From the NCBI RefSeq assembly GCF_022581195.2, contig NC_061459.1, positions 10,168,001 through 10,232,000 of the forward strand: a DNA stretch of 64,000 nucleotides, read 5' to 3'. Each line of letters opens with the position of its first letter. Within the stretch, counting starts at the first letter, position 1. Source of the stretch: Helicoverpa zea. Lineage: Eukaryota; Arthropoda; Insecta; Lepidoptera; Noctuidae. Below are positions 47,660 to 60,757 of the stretch, in pieces. A model generated the notes under the pieces. It did not search any database. It had not been told where the DNA came from and worked only from the letters and a program-made list of their open reading frames with translations. The translations under genes were made by a program, and so were the position numbers.

Positions 47660-49790
47660 TCACAAAAAAAACACGTCGAAAAATTCGCTTTATTCAGCAA
47701 ATGTAGGAGTTTTCCATATGTGATTGTCGGTTCATCTCCCCCGGATAATACCCCTATCAATCTTCGAAATCCATGTTTATATTATCCCTTCTCTTTGCCC
47801 ATGAGTGTTCGTGATTACGTCACATGCTGAAAACACGAGCTTCGTAACTACTGTTTATTTATCGAACTTGAAATCAATGTCCTATATTCCACGACACTAG
47901 TGGAAACTTTCAAGGAAACTGTAAGTTTAACTTTGAAAAAAAAAATTGTATAATTGACGAAATCACTAGATAATATAGGTAGTAAGACTATACGAGTATA
48001 ATAAGTTATAGTTTCGATAGTGATGAAAAAGACGAGAGTAATTATTTTAGTTCGATCGAGATAGAAACAAATAATACAATAGATTCATGCTTCAGAGTAT
48101 ATGAGCAACTTAGGTTCTCTAAGGATAAATATAGGATCAACTAAGGCACTCTGAGATTTTGGAACTCCCATAATATCAACATCCACCCTTCACACACAAT
48201 GTTAAATGACCCAAGAGAAATGACAGAACGAAGTTTGTACCAAAATGTAAGGATTGCGGACAGAACTCATTAGGCTGAAAAGACCATTTTAAAAGGCTTT
48301 GAAGAACTTTGCTGTACAAAGTACCATGAATAACGTGGGTTAAATAACACAAGTACTTTAAACTTTTACCTTACCTACATGTCACCAAATTCAGTGTATA
48401 TTTTTTTAATCCCCTTTATTTATTGGTATTGTGGTAAACATACATCATCATGAATACGGCTGTTTTACAAAAGCCATTACCGATGGCCGTTAGTAACAAT
48501 AACTCCTAAAATATTGATGTTGTGGTAGTAAAATATTATCGTTAGTATATCTTACTTGTGGGCTATTTGATATACGCAAGTTCATTCATTGTATCGTTAG
48601 TTCGTACAGTCGAAACCAAAAGTTTTACTATTACCAATTTTATATATAACGTATTTCGTAAGCCAAAATCAAAATGTTTTGAGTGATTTTCCTGATACCG
48701 CGAATACGGGATTTTCCGAATAAGATTAGAAGCGTGTTGCTATAAGATTTTCGATAGCTCCATTTTATATGCATAGAAACATTCTGTCTTCGGAAATATC
48801 GTTCTGCTTTACGCGTGTCACGTTTGACAGAAAACAAAGTAGTAAAATAATCTTCAAGACCAGCCGGGTACAATTTATGAGACATTATTATTTATGTTGT
48901 GGCGTACATACGTAGACTTAAACTGACTCTAAGTGCTGCGTTGTTGGTAATAAAGCAAGAAGGCTAAGAGCTTCGTAGATAATTCTACTAGGTGACAAAC
49001 ATAACAAACTGGGATCGCTGTTTTGTAGCTTTGCACACGAATTGGAATCACACACAGGTTTTGTGTCATAAACCTATGGTAGCTAGTAATTTTGTCGACG
49101 ACGGTATCCAATACCAGAGTTTTCATTTATTCCGGTGACTTGTCGTTTTTTGTTTATCCAATCATTGTCGATGTATCCATTTGATCATAGTATATCCATT
49201 TCATTGGGTCTTGCCCTCGGGAAATGTGTATTTGTCCTTTATTATCTTTCTCGCGACCTTTGTGTTTGCAACTGTTTGATTTGTCTGCTATGCGTTAACC
49301 TTTCACAATGTAAATATATTCAGTGGAAACGGTGGTTGAATTTCCAAATAGGCTATTTAAAAAAAGTCTATGAACTGTGCCAAAAAAGCTAGTACTGGAA
49401 ATATGTATAACTTCATATGTATGTATTATATTCAGTACTCGGAATCAACAAGGAGCCTGTAAAAAAGTTTAATTCTCCATTCTCTTGAGATAAACGATAA
49501 ACCTTTTTTCTTTCCCACAAATTATCCTTACGTGTACAAAAGAGGTTCATTTGAGAGAGTTATCTGCGTCTAACATTTGAATAAGCGTTACGTATCAAAA
49601 GAAAATGCTTCTGTCGAATGTAAAAGTGTGTTCGGGAACGAGATCAGAATTAATAATGAAGCACTGTAATGTGTGTGTTTTCATCGGTACGAGTGTTTTT
49701 AATGTAAAGTCAATGTTATTTAACCGAATATATCCATAGGTGACGAACTAGGACAATTTTGTTTCTTAACTATGTATAATTATGTTTTTA
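47660..49790. other. Intergenic DNA, no gene recognised
   Basis: AT-rich; the short frames lack recognisable products or splice structure. Confidence 0.5.
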
Positions 49791-49795
49791 AGAAA

Positions 49796-49917
49796 ATCGG
49801 TCCGGCTAGCGTTTTCCCAACTATGTTGGGGCCGGTTTCCAGTGTAACTGCATGCACCTGACTGAGTACCAGTGTTTTATGTGGTTTCCTCAACCCAGTT
49901 ACCCGGGCAACCCAATT
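49796..49917 (-). repeat. SINE-like dispersed repeat, reverse copy
   Basis: Carries, reversed, the blocks seen at 22571-22813: CAACCCAGTTACCCGGGCAA, GAGTACCAGTGTTTTA and TTTTCCCAACTATGTTGGGG. It is truncated at the end that would hold the GTCGTTACGGG block. Confidence 0.72.
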
Positions 49918-50033
49918 AAGTTTGATAAGTAAATTACTGAGACTTAACAGAATACTTATAGTTAAATAAATGATTTTTTTTTCAGATTTCGCTTTAATAC
50001 AATTGATTCTAAATATACATTTAATTTTCCAGC

Positions 50034-50153
50034 AACTTTTTGTCTCAGAGAATCGTTTGTGGTTGTGTTGCAAGCCTCAAGGCTGTGTGCTCAAAGAAAT
50101 GTTTTGCAAAGGCGGACTTTATGCCATAGGCGCATTCTCAACATCTCCGGGAA
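50034..50153 (+). other. Cys-rich exon-like block
   Basis: TTTCCAG is followed by an open stretch (NRLWLCCKPQGCVLKEMFCK, then GGLYAIGAFSTSPGK) ending at AAG|GTTGTT, a weak donor. The cysteine pattern is notable, but no family is recognised and no partner exon was found. It may be chance or a gene relic. Confidence 0.2.
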
Positions 50154-50908
50154 AGGTTGTTCTTGAGTTTTATCTTAAATATTCTTTTTTAACGTAATTG
50201 AACATTACAAACGGGAATAGAAGTTTGTTTCTGACGTTTGTACAGTAAAAAAAAATTATTTAACTAACAGGTAGACTTTATACAAAAATGACGAATATTT
50301 ATTCGATTATTTTAACACCATTCATCAGGTCTTTTACGTAATAATTAACAGTGATCGGATTCAGAAACACACTTGCAAGTGCAATAATTTAATTACTACC
50401 ACCTCCGACAGCTCGGTCAGACAATGGTCAGCTCGCAGCTTTAAACTATTTTCCAAAGAAAAGTGGTCCGTTTTAATTTAGATTCAATCTTTAATGGAAG
50501 TTAACAATGAATTGCAAGCTGTCCGCTTTGTCTTTTGAAGAATGGCATCTAGATTTAGTGTTACAGATACTGCAACGGTGAAATAGTGTTTGCAATTTCG
50601 CTGATGTTTTAGAACAATGCTTTGGGTATTTGGCTTTTCGAAAAACTGTAGTTTTTTTTTCATTTACTACCATTTACATTTACGCTATTAACTATTTAAC
50701 TTTGTGAGATTTTGAATCTATTACAAATAATAGACGTATCATATTTACCACAGATGTTAACCAATTATTTATTTAAGTATTTTATTGTAGGTAATCATAA
50801 ATTTTCGTTAAGTAAGCAGAAGCAGCGCTGTCACACTAGGAGTTTAGTTTAGTTCTTCGTTACTAGGTACTTTACTTATTATCATGGTAACATAAATATG
50901 ATATCATT

Positions 50909-51060
50909 CGAAAGAATGTTACATGTGAGATGACGGCGGATAGAAAATATGATTAGAAAGAATGTTACTTGTGTGACGACGGCGGAAGAGTATGGAAGGA
51001 GAAAACATGTTGCGCCGACCCCAAATAAAATTGGGATAAGGGCAAGAGGATGATGATGTG
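50909..51060 (+). repeat. Dispersed repeat tail with (GAT)n end and internal duplication
   Basis: GAAAGAATGTTAC...GACGGCGGA occurs twice (about 50911-50941 and 50957-50987), followed by GCGCCGACCCCAAATAAA, ATTGGGATAAGGGCAAGAGG and ATGATGATG, a retroelement 3' end seen widely in moths. Confidence 0.65.
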
Positions 51061-51069
51061 GTAACATGA

Positions 51070-54000
51070 ATACAAGCTTGTTAAATGCAATAGGAAAGTC
51101 TAGTACCCATTATTCCCTATGTAGAACACAAATGAAACTACTATTAGTTCCTGCACAGAAAGAGTTCTCGTATTCGCATGGCACATCCTAGTGAGCTATT
51201 TTGGGCCGGATTCTATTTTAATGCCACAGTGCGAATGAACGAGCGTATACATTCTATGTAGACTGAACGTTTCGGAATTCTGTGGTAGGAAACTTCTTTT
51301 GAAATTGTGTTTAGGATTTTGCAAGAAGTTTTGAAAACAAGATTTTTTTTTATCAAGCTTAACATTATTTAGGTACCTAAATAGATTTAATTATTTAAGA
51401 AGTGAAACATTATTTATATGATGATATGTTACATTAGTAGCAATATATAACAAGCATACATATAACTAGAATTATCGTGTGTTATTACACTCAACTACTT
51501 ATGAGTCTCAACTACTTATTAAGAAAGACACCCATATAAATCTTTCAACAAGGTTTTGAATCCCACAAACATTATTCTGATTGACAAGAAGAAACGTATG
51601 TGTGACTTTGCCAAAAAATAAAATACAGGTAAATATTCTGAATAAACATTTACACTACCTAGACATTTACATTGTTTGTGGTACATTAGCTAAGTGCTTT
51701 TATCATTAGGGCTTTTTGAGTCTATAATCTTGAAAGTTTGGAGATAAAAAGTGACTAAACTACTCAGTATTAATTTAGGTTGTCTAGTTAAATAAAATAT
51801 AAGGAGAGTAAAAGCTATTTATTTGAAATAGAAATAAAAATAAAAGAGCTGAACAGTTATTGTTCTAAGAACGTATACGTAGAACAAATTGCATCCAAGT
51901 GTTTGATGCTTCAGACCTGTATTCAGTATACAATATATTCGCTAAAAAAGACATCCCCGGTAAATGGCCTTAAAAATCCTGGCCGGACTTTGCGAAATTG
52001 AAATGTACTTCATTTTTTTCCTGTTTTGCATCCTGCACTATGGGGCCTGTACGATGACCCTGATCGTTCTATCAACCGGCTCCAAAGTTTAGTCAAACAG
52101 ACTAGAGCTAATGCTGAAAAATCTGCGAGAAGTTCGGTAGGCATATACTTTCAGTAATTAAAAAAAAAGTCACCAGAGGACGATGTTTAAATATTGTTTA
52201 TGCTGATTCTGTTTTGAATAAGGTGGTTAGAGTAATCTTCCACGGAGCAAGCGTTCGACAATACCGTATTGTGTGAGCCCGTAATTGGCAGAGCGCTTTG
52301 ACAAACTAACCCAATATTCATGTATATTCCGAAGCATAATTCCAATATTCCCAATTGATGAAGTGGAACAGGGATCCGTAGAGGTACAATTGTATGCAGG
52401 ACTGCAGCTCGTCAAACGTATTTATTAGTGGTCGTTATTTATCACGCAGAGCCCGGATTCGGATGCGATTACGTATACAAACAGTTCGAGGAATATCGAC
52501 GCGAATTGATGGTTCTATGTCTGTAGATAGGTACCTATATATATTTGTGTATGTCTGTTAATTAGATGAAAGATAAAAGCGGTTATTCGCGTGGAATAGA
52601 TTTTGAAGATATTCGATCTTACATTCTCTTTTTTTATGAACATTGTGTAAAAGGGCGTAATACTCATAAAAAGGTTCAGACTATACGTATTTTTACGCAG
52701 TATGCTTTTTACTAAGTGGATATGAATGATTGACACGGTACATATACTTGTACTTATACCAAAACAACATTATTTTTTTGTAATTTTGTCTGTTTGCTCG
52801 ATCCGCATAATCTCTCTCAAATGGTCGATTTTGCCGGAACTCTCAGCACAGAGATGATAATTAAGCTTTCCCCAAGACAAAGAGGCCCTTGTTATGACAA
52901 TAATCTACCAAATACCTTGAAAATGATGGTATCGTGTGAACGGGGCAAAGCAGAAATAGCGCGCCAGTTAATCAGGCCTGACCGAAATAGTATCCGCTGT
53001 AACTACAATACGTAAGCGGCATGTTTTATCTGCGGACGTGCGGACTTGTGACGTCAGTAAGTATTGACAGAATGTCCTTTCCAAAGACAAAATTGAAATA
53101 TATTTGATGACTTGGGGTGACTTGAATAACTAGAATATTGATCACTGGTTTGTATTGTTCTAGTTAGGTTAGCAAACCCCCTAAGTGTGTGTGTGCCTTA
53201 TAATGCCATTTAGTACAAAATTGATTGCATTTAATATCTAAGTCGCAATTGTTTGAATGTAGGGTTAACATACGAGTTAGGCACTATCTGCTGGTTTACT
53301 GTTGAAGTTTTACAGGAAGGAAATTCAGAGGTCTATATGGTGTCTATAATTCGTGTTTGATGTAGGTTTGTGAGAATGTTACATATTGTAACATGAGAAA
53401 ACTCGCTATACGGTTTTGTATATAATTATGTACATGATGAACTGTTACACTTCCTGATACCTATACTATATATATATTTCTTCCTGAAACCTATACTATA
53501 TATATATTTTTCTTAACACTTATACTATTTTTATACTTTATACTATTTATTTTTCGTATCCGGGGCAGTGTTTTTCTCAAAACTCATGCCTCACTACATC
53601 CTTCTATATTTGTATCTATCGTAGGGCTTTACAGTATCTGGCTCTTTCTGCATACAAGACATGTAGCTACAAAGCTTTAAAACTAAACCAGTAAACAAAA
53701 CAACTAGTCTACACTATACATACAAATTAACAAACTTCGTGCCTTCAATTACATGCTGGTGGAACCCAAGTCGCCAATTGGCGGATTGGCGGTTTCAAAG
53801 CTCAAGCTTTAGTTCGAAACGTTAATGAAATTCGAGTCAAAATACTTTGATGGGGCAAACTGCAATAATTTGTAACTAAGTGGCTTGGTGCATTGATTTC
53901 TAATTATGTTGTATTATTAAGATTATGTAAAAAGTTATATTTACACACAAAAAGTCTATGTTCCGTACAAATATGCCATGTAAATAACGTCCGTATTTTG

Positions 54001-54830
54001 CTGTTAAGAGTATGTACATTTGAAATATGATCGAGTATTTATTATGGTACTCTGAAGATTAAGGATCACTCAAGCAGGTTCTCTGGATATCCACCATTAT
54101 TGGTTTGCAACAAAAAATGTGGAGAAAACAAAAAGTTTTCTTTTTAAACTAGAGTACTAGCGAATAATCAATTTCTTGTCTATGGGAGTAAGATGTAACT
54201 GTGCAAAAAGAAATAAATTATACTATCGTAAACACAGATATATTTAGGCCTAAGAAGTAGGAGTCTAATATTATGATATCTAATATATTGATGGACTTAA
54301 GTTGTTCCAACATACTTAGATTGGATTTGTGATCTGTTTGCTCCCATATAAACTAGATACTCTATATATCAAGATTATTCCCGAGTGTATGCGATTAATA
54401 TTACACAACTATAAATAAATAATTAATAATTATGATTGATGTATCCGTTAAGCCCCATATGTAGGCCCTAGTTAGTTATAGGAAGTTATTAATGGAACGA
54501 ACTCGACCGACGAAATTGTGTGTGTTAAAGGTAAACCTCTGGTTATTGCCTCGAACACAAGCACGATATTGTGATATGTACAGCTAGGTTTATAATTTAA
54601 ATTAAAGTAAGAGAGTTACTAGTAATCTCTCAATTATATTTTGGAAGTAGTTTCATTCACAGCAATGTAGTTCATAGCAAGGCTGCTTAAAGTATTTTAT
54701 GCTGAAAGCAGCTGCATCATAAAGAGCAAATAAAAGTAAGGTTATTGTAGAAGTGAGGGTTACCGTCTTCAAAAATATATGAAGAGATGTCAGCTTTACT
54801 AAGATGCCTTCATTTACGAGGATACCGATA
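51070..54830. other. Intergenic DNA upstream of troponin I (distal)
   Basis: Mostly AT-rich. The stretch 52380-53060 is less AT-rich and includes a TGACGTCA at 53049-53056. A frame of 73 codons at 52794-53015 has no recognised product. A perfect palindrome CGCCAATTGGCG lies at 53772-53783. I see no gene. Confidence 0.45.
53449..53512. repeat. Short tandem duplication
   Basis: Two adjacent units read CTTCCTGAxACCTATACTAT followed by (AT)n and a T run, differing at one position. A third, decayed unit follows. Confidence 0.75.
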
Positions 54831-54836
54831 AAGTTA

Positions 54837-57800
54837 CTATAAATAGGCAGTTAACAACGCCCCTAGATATAAACGAAGTCATTTACCAACTTGAACCAAC
54901 TCGAGACACGTTCCACGGAAGAAAAATTCTAGGAACTCAATGGCTAACTCTTTCTTTGTCTTTTGTTAAATAAATGAAAGAGATAACTGGAGCTAAGTTC
55001 TATTTAGGTCAGTAGACGTTTTTCGCCTGATATTTAAACGGAAAATGATATATTATATCTCTTTCAACTCACTGGTTTGGGTGTGTTGTTCCGATAAGTT
55101 CTTAATGTTCGTTGAATTTTATTCAGGTTGGAATAAAATAAAAATAACGAGTAATATTTCTGAGTTGTTTGCGACTTTCTTCTGTTTAAAGCAATATTAA
55201 GATTAATTAAATATTTCTTCTGTTTAAGAATATTTTTTTTTGTTTGACTATGGGTAAATTATTTACTTTTCACTATAACTATTACTAGTACTCTTTAAAT
55301 GTTAAACGTTTAGAGCAATTCTTAGTTAGTGTTTGCCTAAAATATGTGGTTACAGTAGTGCCTAGATACACAACTTTTCAACTCCCTGTCGGCACGGAAT
55401 TAGACTTTGATAATATTCTCTTCTTACTAAAACGTAAGCAAGAGTTAGAAGTTAGAAACTTAGTTAAAGTTCAACAATGTGGTTTTGTTGGTTTTATTGG
55501 AATTTCTCTTTTTGGAAGTCGGATATTGTTAATACAATTTTCAGAATTTCCACGTGGAAATTGTAGGTACTCAAATATTTAACGTTTCTTGGTGAGTGAT
55601 GTGTAGGTTATAGCGCAACACGAGAACGTTACGAGGTATCATAATAAAATAAAATCACGTCTGATATCCTCATAAAGTTGTCTACATTTTTGGCAGTATT
55701 TTTTTGAGTTTCACTTAGGATAAATGTAAATGTATTTTGAATAACCGAAAGCCTTGGATTTTATGCGTTTCTTTGTACTGATCGGAAACTTGTAAACGAT
55801 GTCATTCACTGCTTTTATAATGCATCCCACCATACCTACAATGTTTATGAGTTACGCCAACATCCGTGCCAATATCTTGCGCAGCGTGTTGAAAAATATA
55901 AGATGAAAATCTTTTAAACGAATTACGTCATTAACATAGCATACAAGCATGATTGGCTAAAAATAGCTTTACAAAATTATTTATTACCTAAAAAAATAGA
56001 ACCTAACTGAAGTCAATACATTTAAAAAATCTGCGATAATTCTATATACCTATTAATAAGATCAGAGCTTTCATCCATCTATTAAATAAAATAAATGAAG
56101 AACGCTTTTATTATGCCTTAGCTAAATATCTCGTCTTTATTTGACATGGCTGATAGCTAAGGGCCAAGTGGATCCACAGGCCTTTCATCTAAGCCGGATG
56201 ATCAAATGGCAGTTGGTACGGACAGCTTGTCAAGGCACGTGTCTCGTTGAGCAAAGGCCCCAATCAAGACCAGACTGTGCTAATATTGGTTTACGTTTAC
56301 ACGCGCTCTCTGGGTCTTCGTAATCAATTGAGCGATTTGATTTTTGTCCGTTGTTTTTCAGGTGATGTAGATATATGATTTCTTATTAAACGTATTGATG
56401 GAGCTCAATTACAAATGCCCTGTATGTTTGGCTGGCAACAGATTCTGCTATCGGTAGCGCTCGTTCTTGCTTTCGTAAAGAAATATGAAAACTGTGGTCT
56501 ATCCCTTCCCAGATGAAGGTAAAATTCAATGTTTTTTTATATCAATATGCTTCTATATTGCACATTCAACAATCGTAAAAAACTATAATAGTATAAACAC
56601 TTATCTAACCAAAATAATAACTTGAATGCCATGTTAATTTTCCTGTCTCTTGGGTAAACTTTCAATCGACGGTGATGACAATGGATTTGATATGGTCATC
56701 TGAATTAATGCATTAGATTATAATATTGAATGGTGTTTTAATGTTGTCTGGGTACTTACATATATGTTATTCTTGGTTGGCAAATATTTGTTTTGGCAGA
56801 ACATTTATTTATACTTAGGTACTATTTGTGAGTACTGTTTAATATTAACTAATTTTATAATCTATGTTTGCTCAATACGTAATCAAATTCTGCTGTCTGA
56901 ATAAACTTCGGTAAAAACCAAATATAGCTCAAACGGAATAAATATCTGACGCAGATACAAATAAAGGTCCCTTTCAGTTGAAACCTTTTTAATATTTGTT
57001 TCGCTAATTATGTTTAATATTAATTAGGACTTCGTCTTGGCATTGAATAGCAGTATTATTTACTTAATAAAATTGAGGAAAAGTTTGTTTGTAGTACGAA
57101 TTGTTTAGTGTTGATTTTAGACATAACGATTTCAAGTCAATACCGACAGTTATTTTCGTTCGTAATGAAAGTACCTACATCGACAAAGTAGAGAGTACTA
57201 AAGTATTTTTTTACAATAGGTATGCTTAAATCACGATTATAATAACAACGGAGATTATTTAACCTAAAGCTAGTTATTTAAAAGTCTTTGGCTTTTTATT
57301 TTCCTTTGTCAAACTTTGAATGAAACCAGATATTTTCCATTCTCCATGTCGTATAAAGTTTTTCAAAGTTCTACGTCATGTTAGTATGTTCCGAGTCATA
57401 TACACCGATGACAATAGTTGTTTACGTCCAACAGACTGTGCCAATATTGGACATTTGGACAGTGTATGTACTCATATACTTTTTATTTTAATAGATGCCC
57501 GTGTTTACATCTGTGGTGACATCTCAAGGTTTTGTGAACTGTATTGAGCTAATTGAGCTGCGCTTTTTTGAGCTAATGGTGATTTAGGTGATAATGTCTG
57601 TTGCATAAGATAAATAAGAACAAAGTAATAAGTATGGTATATGGCCATTATTTTACCGCCTCCTGAAAAGTAACGGCTACTCTGGTGTGCTAGACAACTG
57701 CTTTAGAAATGGTACCTAGGTATAAATATCAATTACCTATCTATTGATTATTCTGAAAAAAAAAATTGTCGCTCTGTGTATTCTCAAACCGTGAAAATAT

Positions 57801-58035
57801 TTTTTTTTTATGATTAAAGTATTTTTTTTGGGATTCTACGATGACTTTTTTAAGATATTGAACTAGTAAACCGAAACATTACTAGTGTATCTTATTTCTC
57901 CAAACACCAGGTGTTGGATGTTCATAAACCTATCATTAACAGCCTACAACAATTGTTTTGAAGCTTAAAATGTTATAGAAGTCGTAAGCCGGCTCATAAC
58001 GACCCCATTCCTTGCTTTGTTGTCGCTATTTATAA
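54837..58035. promoter_or_regulatory. Upstream region of troponin I with MEF2-type sites
   Basis: Three matches to the MEF2 consensus YTA(A/T)4TAR: CTATAAATAG at 54837-54846, CTAAAAATAG at 55957-55966 and CTATTTATAA at 58026-58035. Fly troponin genes are known to use MEF2-dependent enhancers, so these are candidates, though AT-rich DNA produces such matches by chance. The block GACTGTGC(T/C)AATATTGG also occurs twice here (56273-56289 and 57434-57450). No gene is recognised in the interval. Confidence 0.35.
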
Positions 58036-59261
58036 TACCAGTTACATTTTAATGATCCCGAAATACGAGAACTTGATGCTGTTAATGTTGATTTATGAAA
58101 TCGATTATAAAGTAAAAACATGAACTACCACTAGGCAACTCTTAAAATGTGTAAGTTACTGTAAAAATAATTTGTGTTGAAAATATGTTCTTAATACAAA
58201 TAAAGGAAATGATAGGAGTACAGGTACCTAACCTAAGGTAGGTAGGTACGTTGAACCTCATAATGTTTGTGTCAACGAAAAATGAACGATGATACAAAGT
58301 TGCTAAAAAAATTATCCTCATGAAAAACGAAAAATGGTTCACTGACCACAAAGAAAGATTAGTAGGACGATGATACTGCAGTTCAGATGATAAACATTAC
58401 ATACGTCTTCTCGTACTAGGGTTGTCACGTTGCATATATTCTGTCGTCGCCACGTGCGCTTGACAAGTGCCAAACTCATCGAGATGATTGACAATCAATT
58501 AGATAGCTATTATTAGTTCACTACAGATCAAGGGACTAATTGCTTTGATCTTCCGCGTTTTTCTTACTACGCTTTGTGATTGTAGTTGTAGAACCTAGGT
58601 TTGTTATCAATATGTATACCTAGTCGTGAACTGAGTTTCCTTAAAGCTTATTTCTAGGAATAGAGATCGTAGTCTTATATGATTAAAGAAAGAAACATAG
58701 CTCGGAATTATTATCCTGCTTCGATTGAATAGTTCATTATATCAGTGAAATAATAAGCTGGTCAAAAGCTACATTGTAATGAAAGAATTCAAGCACTTCT
58801 CGTATGTGGGTCACAAATATATTAAAGTCGCTTTATGTAGCGCAAAATCGAGCTTTCAATTCTCAACTTTATCGGAAAACAGTATCTAGCCACAGACGGT
58901 TCTTTTGAAATTCACTTTCCTTTTTATGTATAAAGTAAATCGAATGTATGAAAAGCATCGTAAAACAGGTTGTTTTAATCATAATCTTCATATCGCAATA
59001 AACTGATACTGAAACTGTTTACGCACATGGCATCGACTAGTGAGAATTTACGAGGCATCCGACTCGTTCGAACTGGAGCTTACATCTAATGTTATTTCGG
59101 TGTTGGTGTCAAAACGACACTGCGCTAAAAATGTCTGCAGTGAAGGAGTGCCGTGGTGAGTGCGGGGCGAGTCTGCAGGAGCTGCGGGGAGGGGCGCGCG
59201 GGCGGCGGGGTGGCTGCGCCTACGCACTGCCCGCCGCACCTTGCCGCCCGCCTCGCGCCAG

Positions 59262-59325
59262 TCAGCAGCTGTGGCTCGTGTTGGCTGAACCATCTATAGG
59301 GCCATCCTCTTTTTCTTTGCCTTAG
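59262..59325 (+). other. wupA: Troponin I 5' UTR exon (3' end defined, start approximate)
   Basis: A GC-rich block (about 59150-59270) in AT-rich DNA ends in the strong donor CTTAG|GTGAGT at 59325/59326. It is the best upstream partner for the acceptor at 60729-60730, before the start exon. A TCAG initiator-like motif near 59262 and a muscle-type E-box CAGCTG at 59266-59271 lie close together. The true 5' end may be further upstream; no TATA box is clear. Confidence 0.5.
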
Positions 59326-60730
59326 GTGAGTTTTAGTGAAAGTTAAAATATTTTTACTAACAAAACGGTAATCCGACGCAAGATTATTGAAGTGCATTTA
59401 ACGTTCAGTGAAGTGATATATCAATGTCGTGGTAAATCGGAGCACTGCTGTGATGCATCGGTCTCGCGATCCAGTGTGTGGACTTTCCGTGTATCAGATG
59501 TTGTCCTCATGAGTGACCTTCTGTAGTTATGAAATATGATGCTCTGTGCAATATTTATGACGTCATTGATAATTGTATAGTGTTTTCAATGTGTCCTAGA
59601 TATGACTGACATAGGCATTGATTTGGAAAAAATAGCAAGCTTTAACTGAACTCGATAATTTATATTTCCTGTATCACGTGCTTATCGGAAACTCGTTGCA
59701 TACCTACCGTAGCGTATTCGGGTCATGACATAATATCAAGCACACATACTTAGAAGAATACATTATACTTCATGTTTATCATAAGGAAATGAAATAAAAC
59801 TCGTGTACAAATAAATAAAAATAAAATTTTACTGATGTCTCTATCATTGAATAATTTCTTCTTTAATCATAAAAACATTACTTTTTGGAATTTGCATTAA
59901 ACTTTAAATATTTAGTTTTATTTTGATATCATCTGCGTCGGCTAAAATAAGATAAAAAATTTCATAATTTGTAACACAAGTCTGCTTTGCATAGCGTCCG
60001 AAACCCGAGTAAGCTAAGCAGCGCTCGCGCCACCAAATTAGGATGCGCCGTCCGCGAGCCAACCTATTTCAGTCGCCCGCACACCGCCCGAACTTAGCCG
60101 ACTATCCGCGAACACGCCCGAACCTAATTGTGGAATTTTCATTACGTTGGCAACCGTTATTACACAGATTCTTTTACGATCTTCACCGTAACCATTTTCT
60201 TGATCTAATTTTAGATTTTCCAGATTTTTTTCGCGTAACTTTTTCAACTATTCAAGGCTATTTCTAGTAACATAGAATGCATACGTCTACTGCAATCGAA
60301 GAATGCAATATGACGCTCGATTTAATATACATTAAAATATAGAAAATCTTGGGTAGGTAACCGGATTTCAAGTATCAAGTGTCGGTATTCACACGTCGAC
60401 GTCTTGGCTTTGGTCCAAAGAGTTTCAAATAACGATCTTGTTTCTCATGACTATGGCCAAATACGCTTTATTTATTGTCATTAATAATATTTTGTTGTAC
60501 TAATGACAGATTAACATTATCTTGTACCTTGACATCTGCTGGGCCACTTGTAAATGTCAAAGATAATTAGTAATCAGTCTTTCAACTACTGTAAGCACTT
60601 TAAACTTACGTTGGATTATCTAAACAATTTAGTTCAAGTCTATCTATTAATTAAATTAAAATATATTGATATACGATAGTACTTAATATTTTTCAATAGC
60701 TAAAGTAAAAATTAATTTTCATTTTTCCAG
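59326..60730 (+). other. Troponin I first intron, with a GC-rich patch
   Basis: The patch 60000-60130 is CpG-rich with repeated CGCCCGAAC blocks (60087 and 60115 areas). First-intron enhancers are known for insect troponin I, so this is a candidate control element or alternative start. The rest is AT-rich and unremarkable. Confidence 0.4.
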
Positions 60731-60757
60731 GACTCCTAGATCAACAAACCAAACACA

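Noticed and set aside
52794..53015. 73-codon plus-strand frame as a gene
   Set aside because: No recognised domain, no splice signals fitting a neighbour and no nearby poly(A) signal.
59048..59397. Frames of 78-90 codons on both strands
   Set aside because: Produced by the GC-rich 5' UTR region of troponin I; no family similarity and the plus-strand splice pattern explains the sequence.
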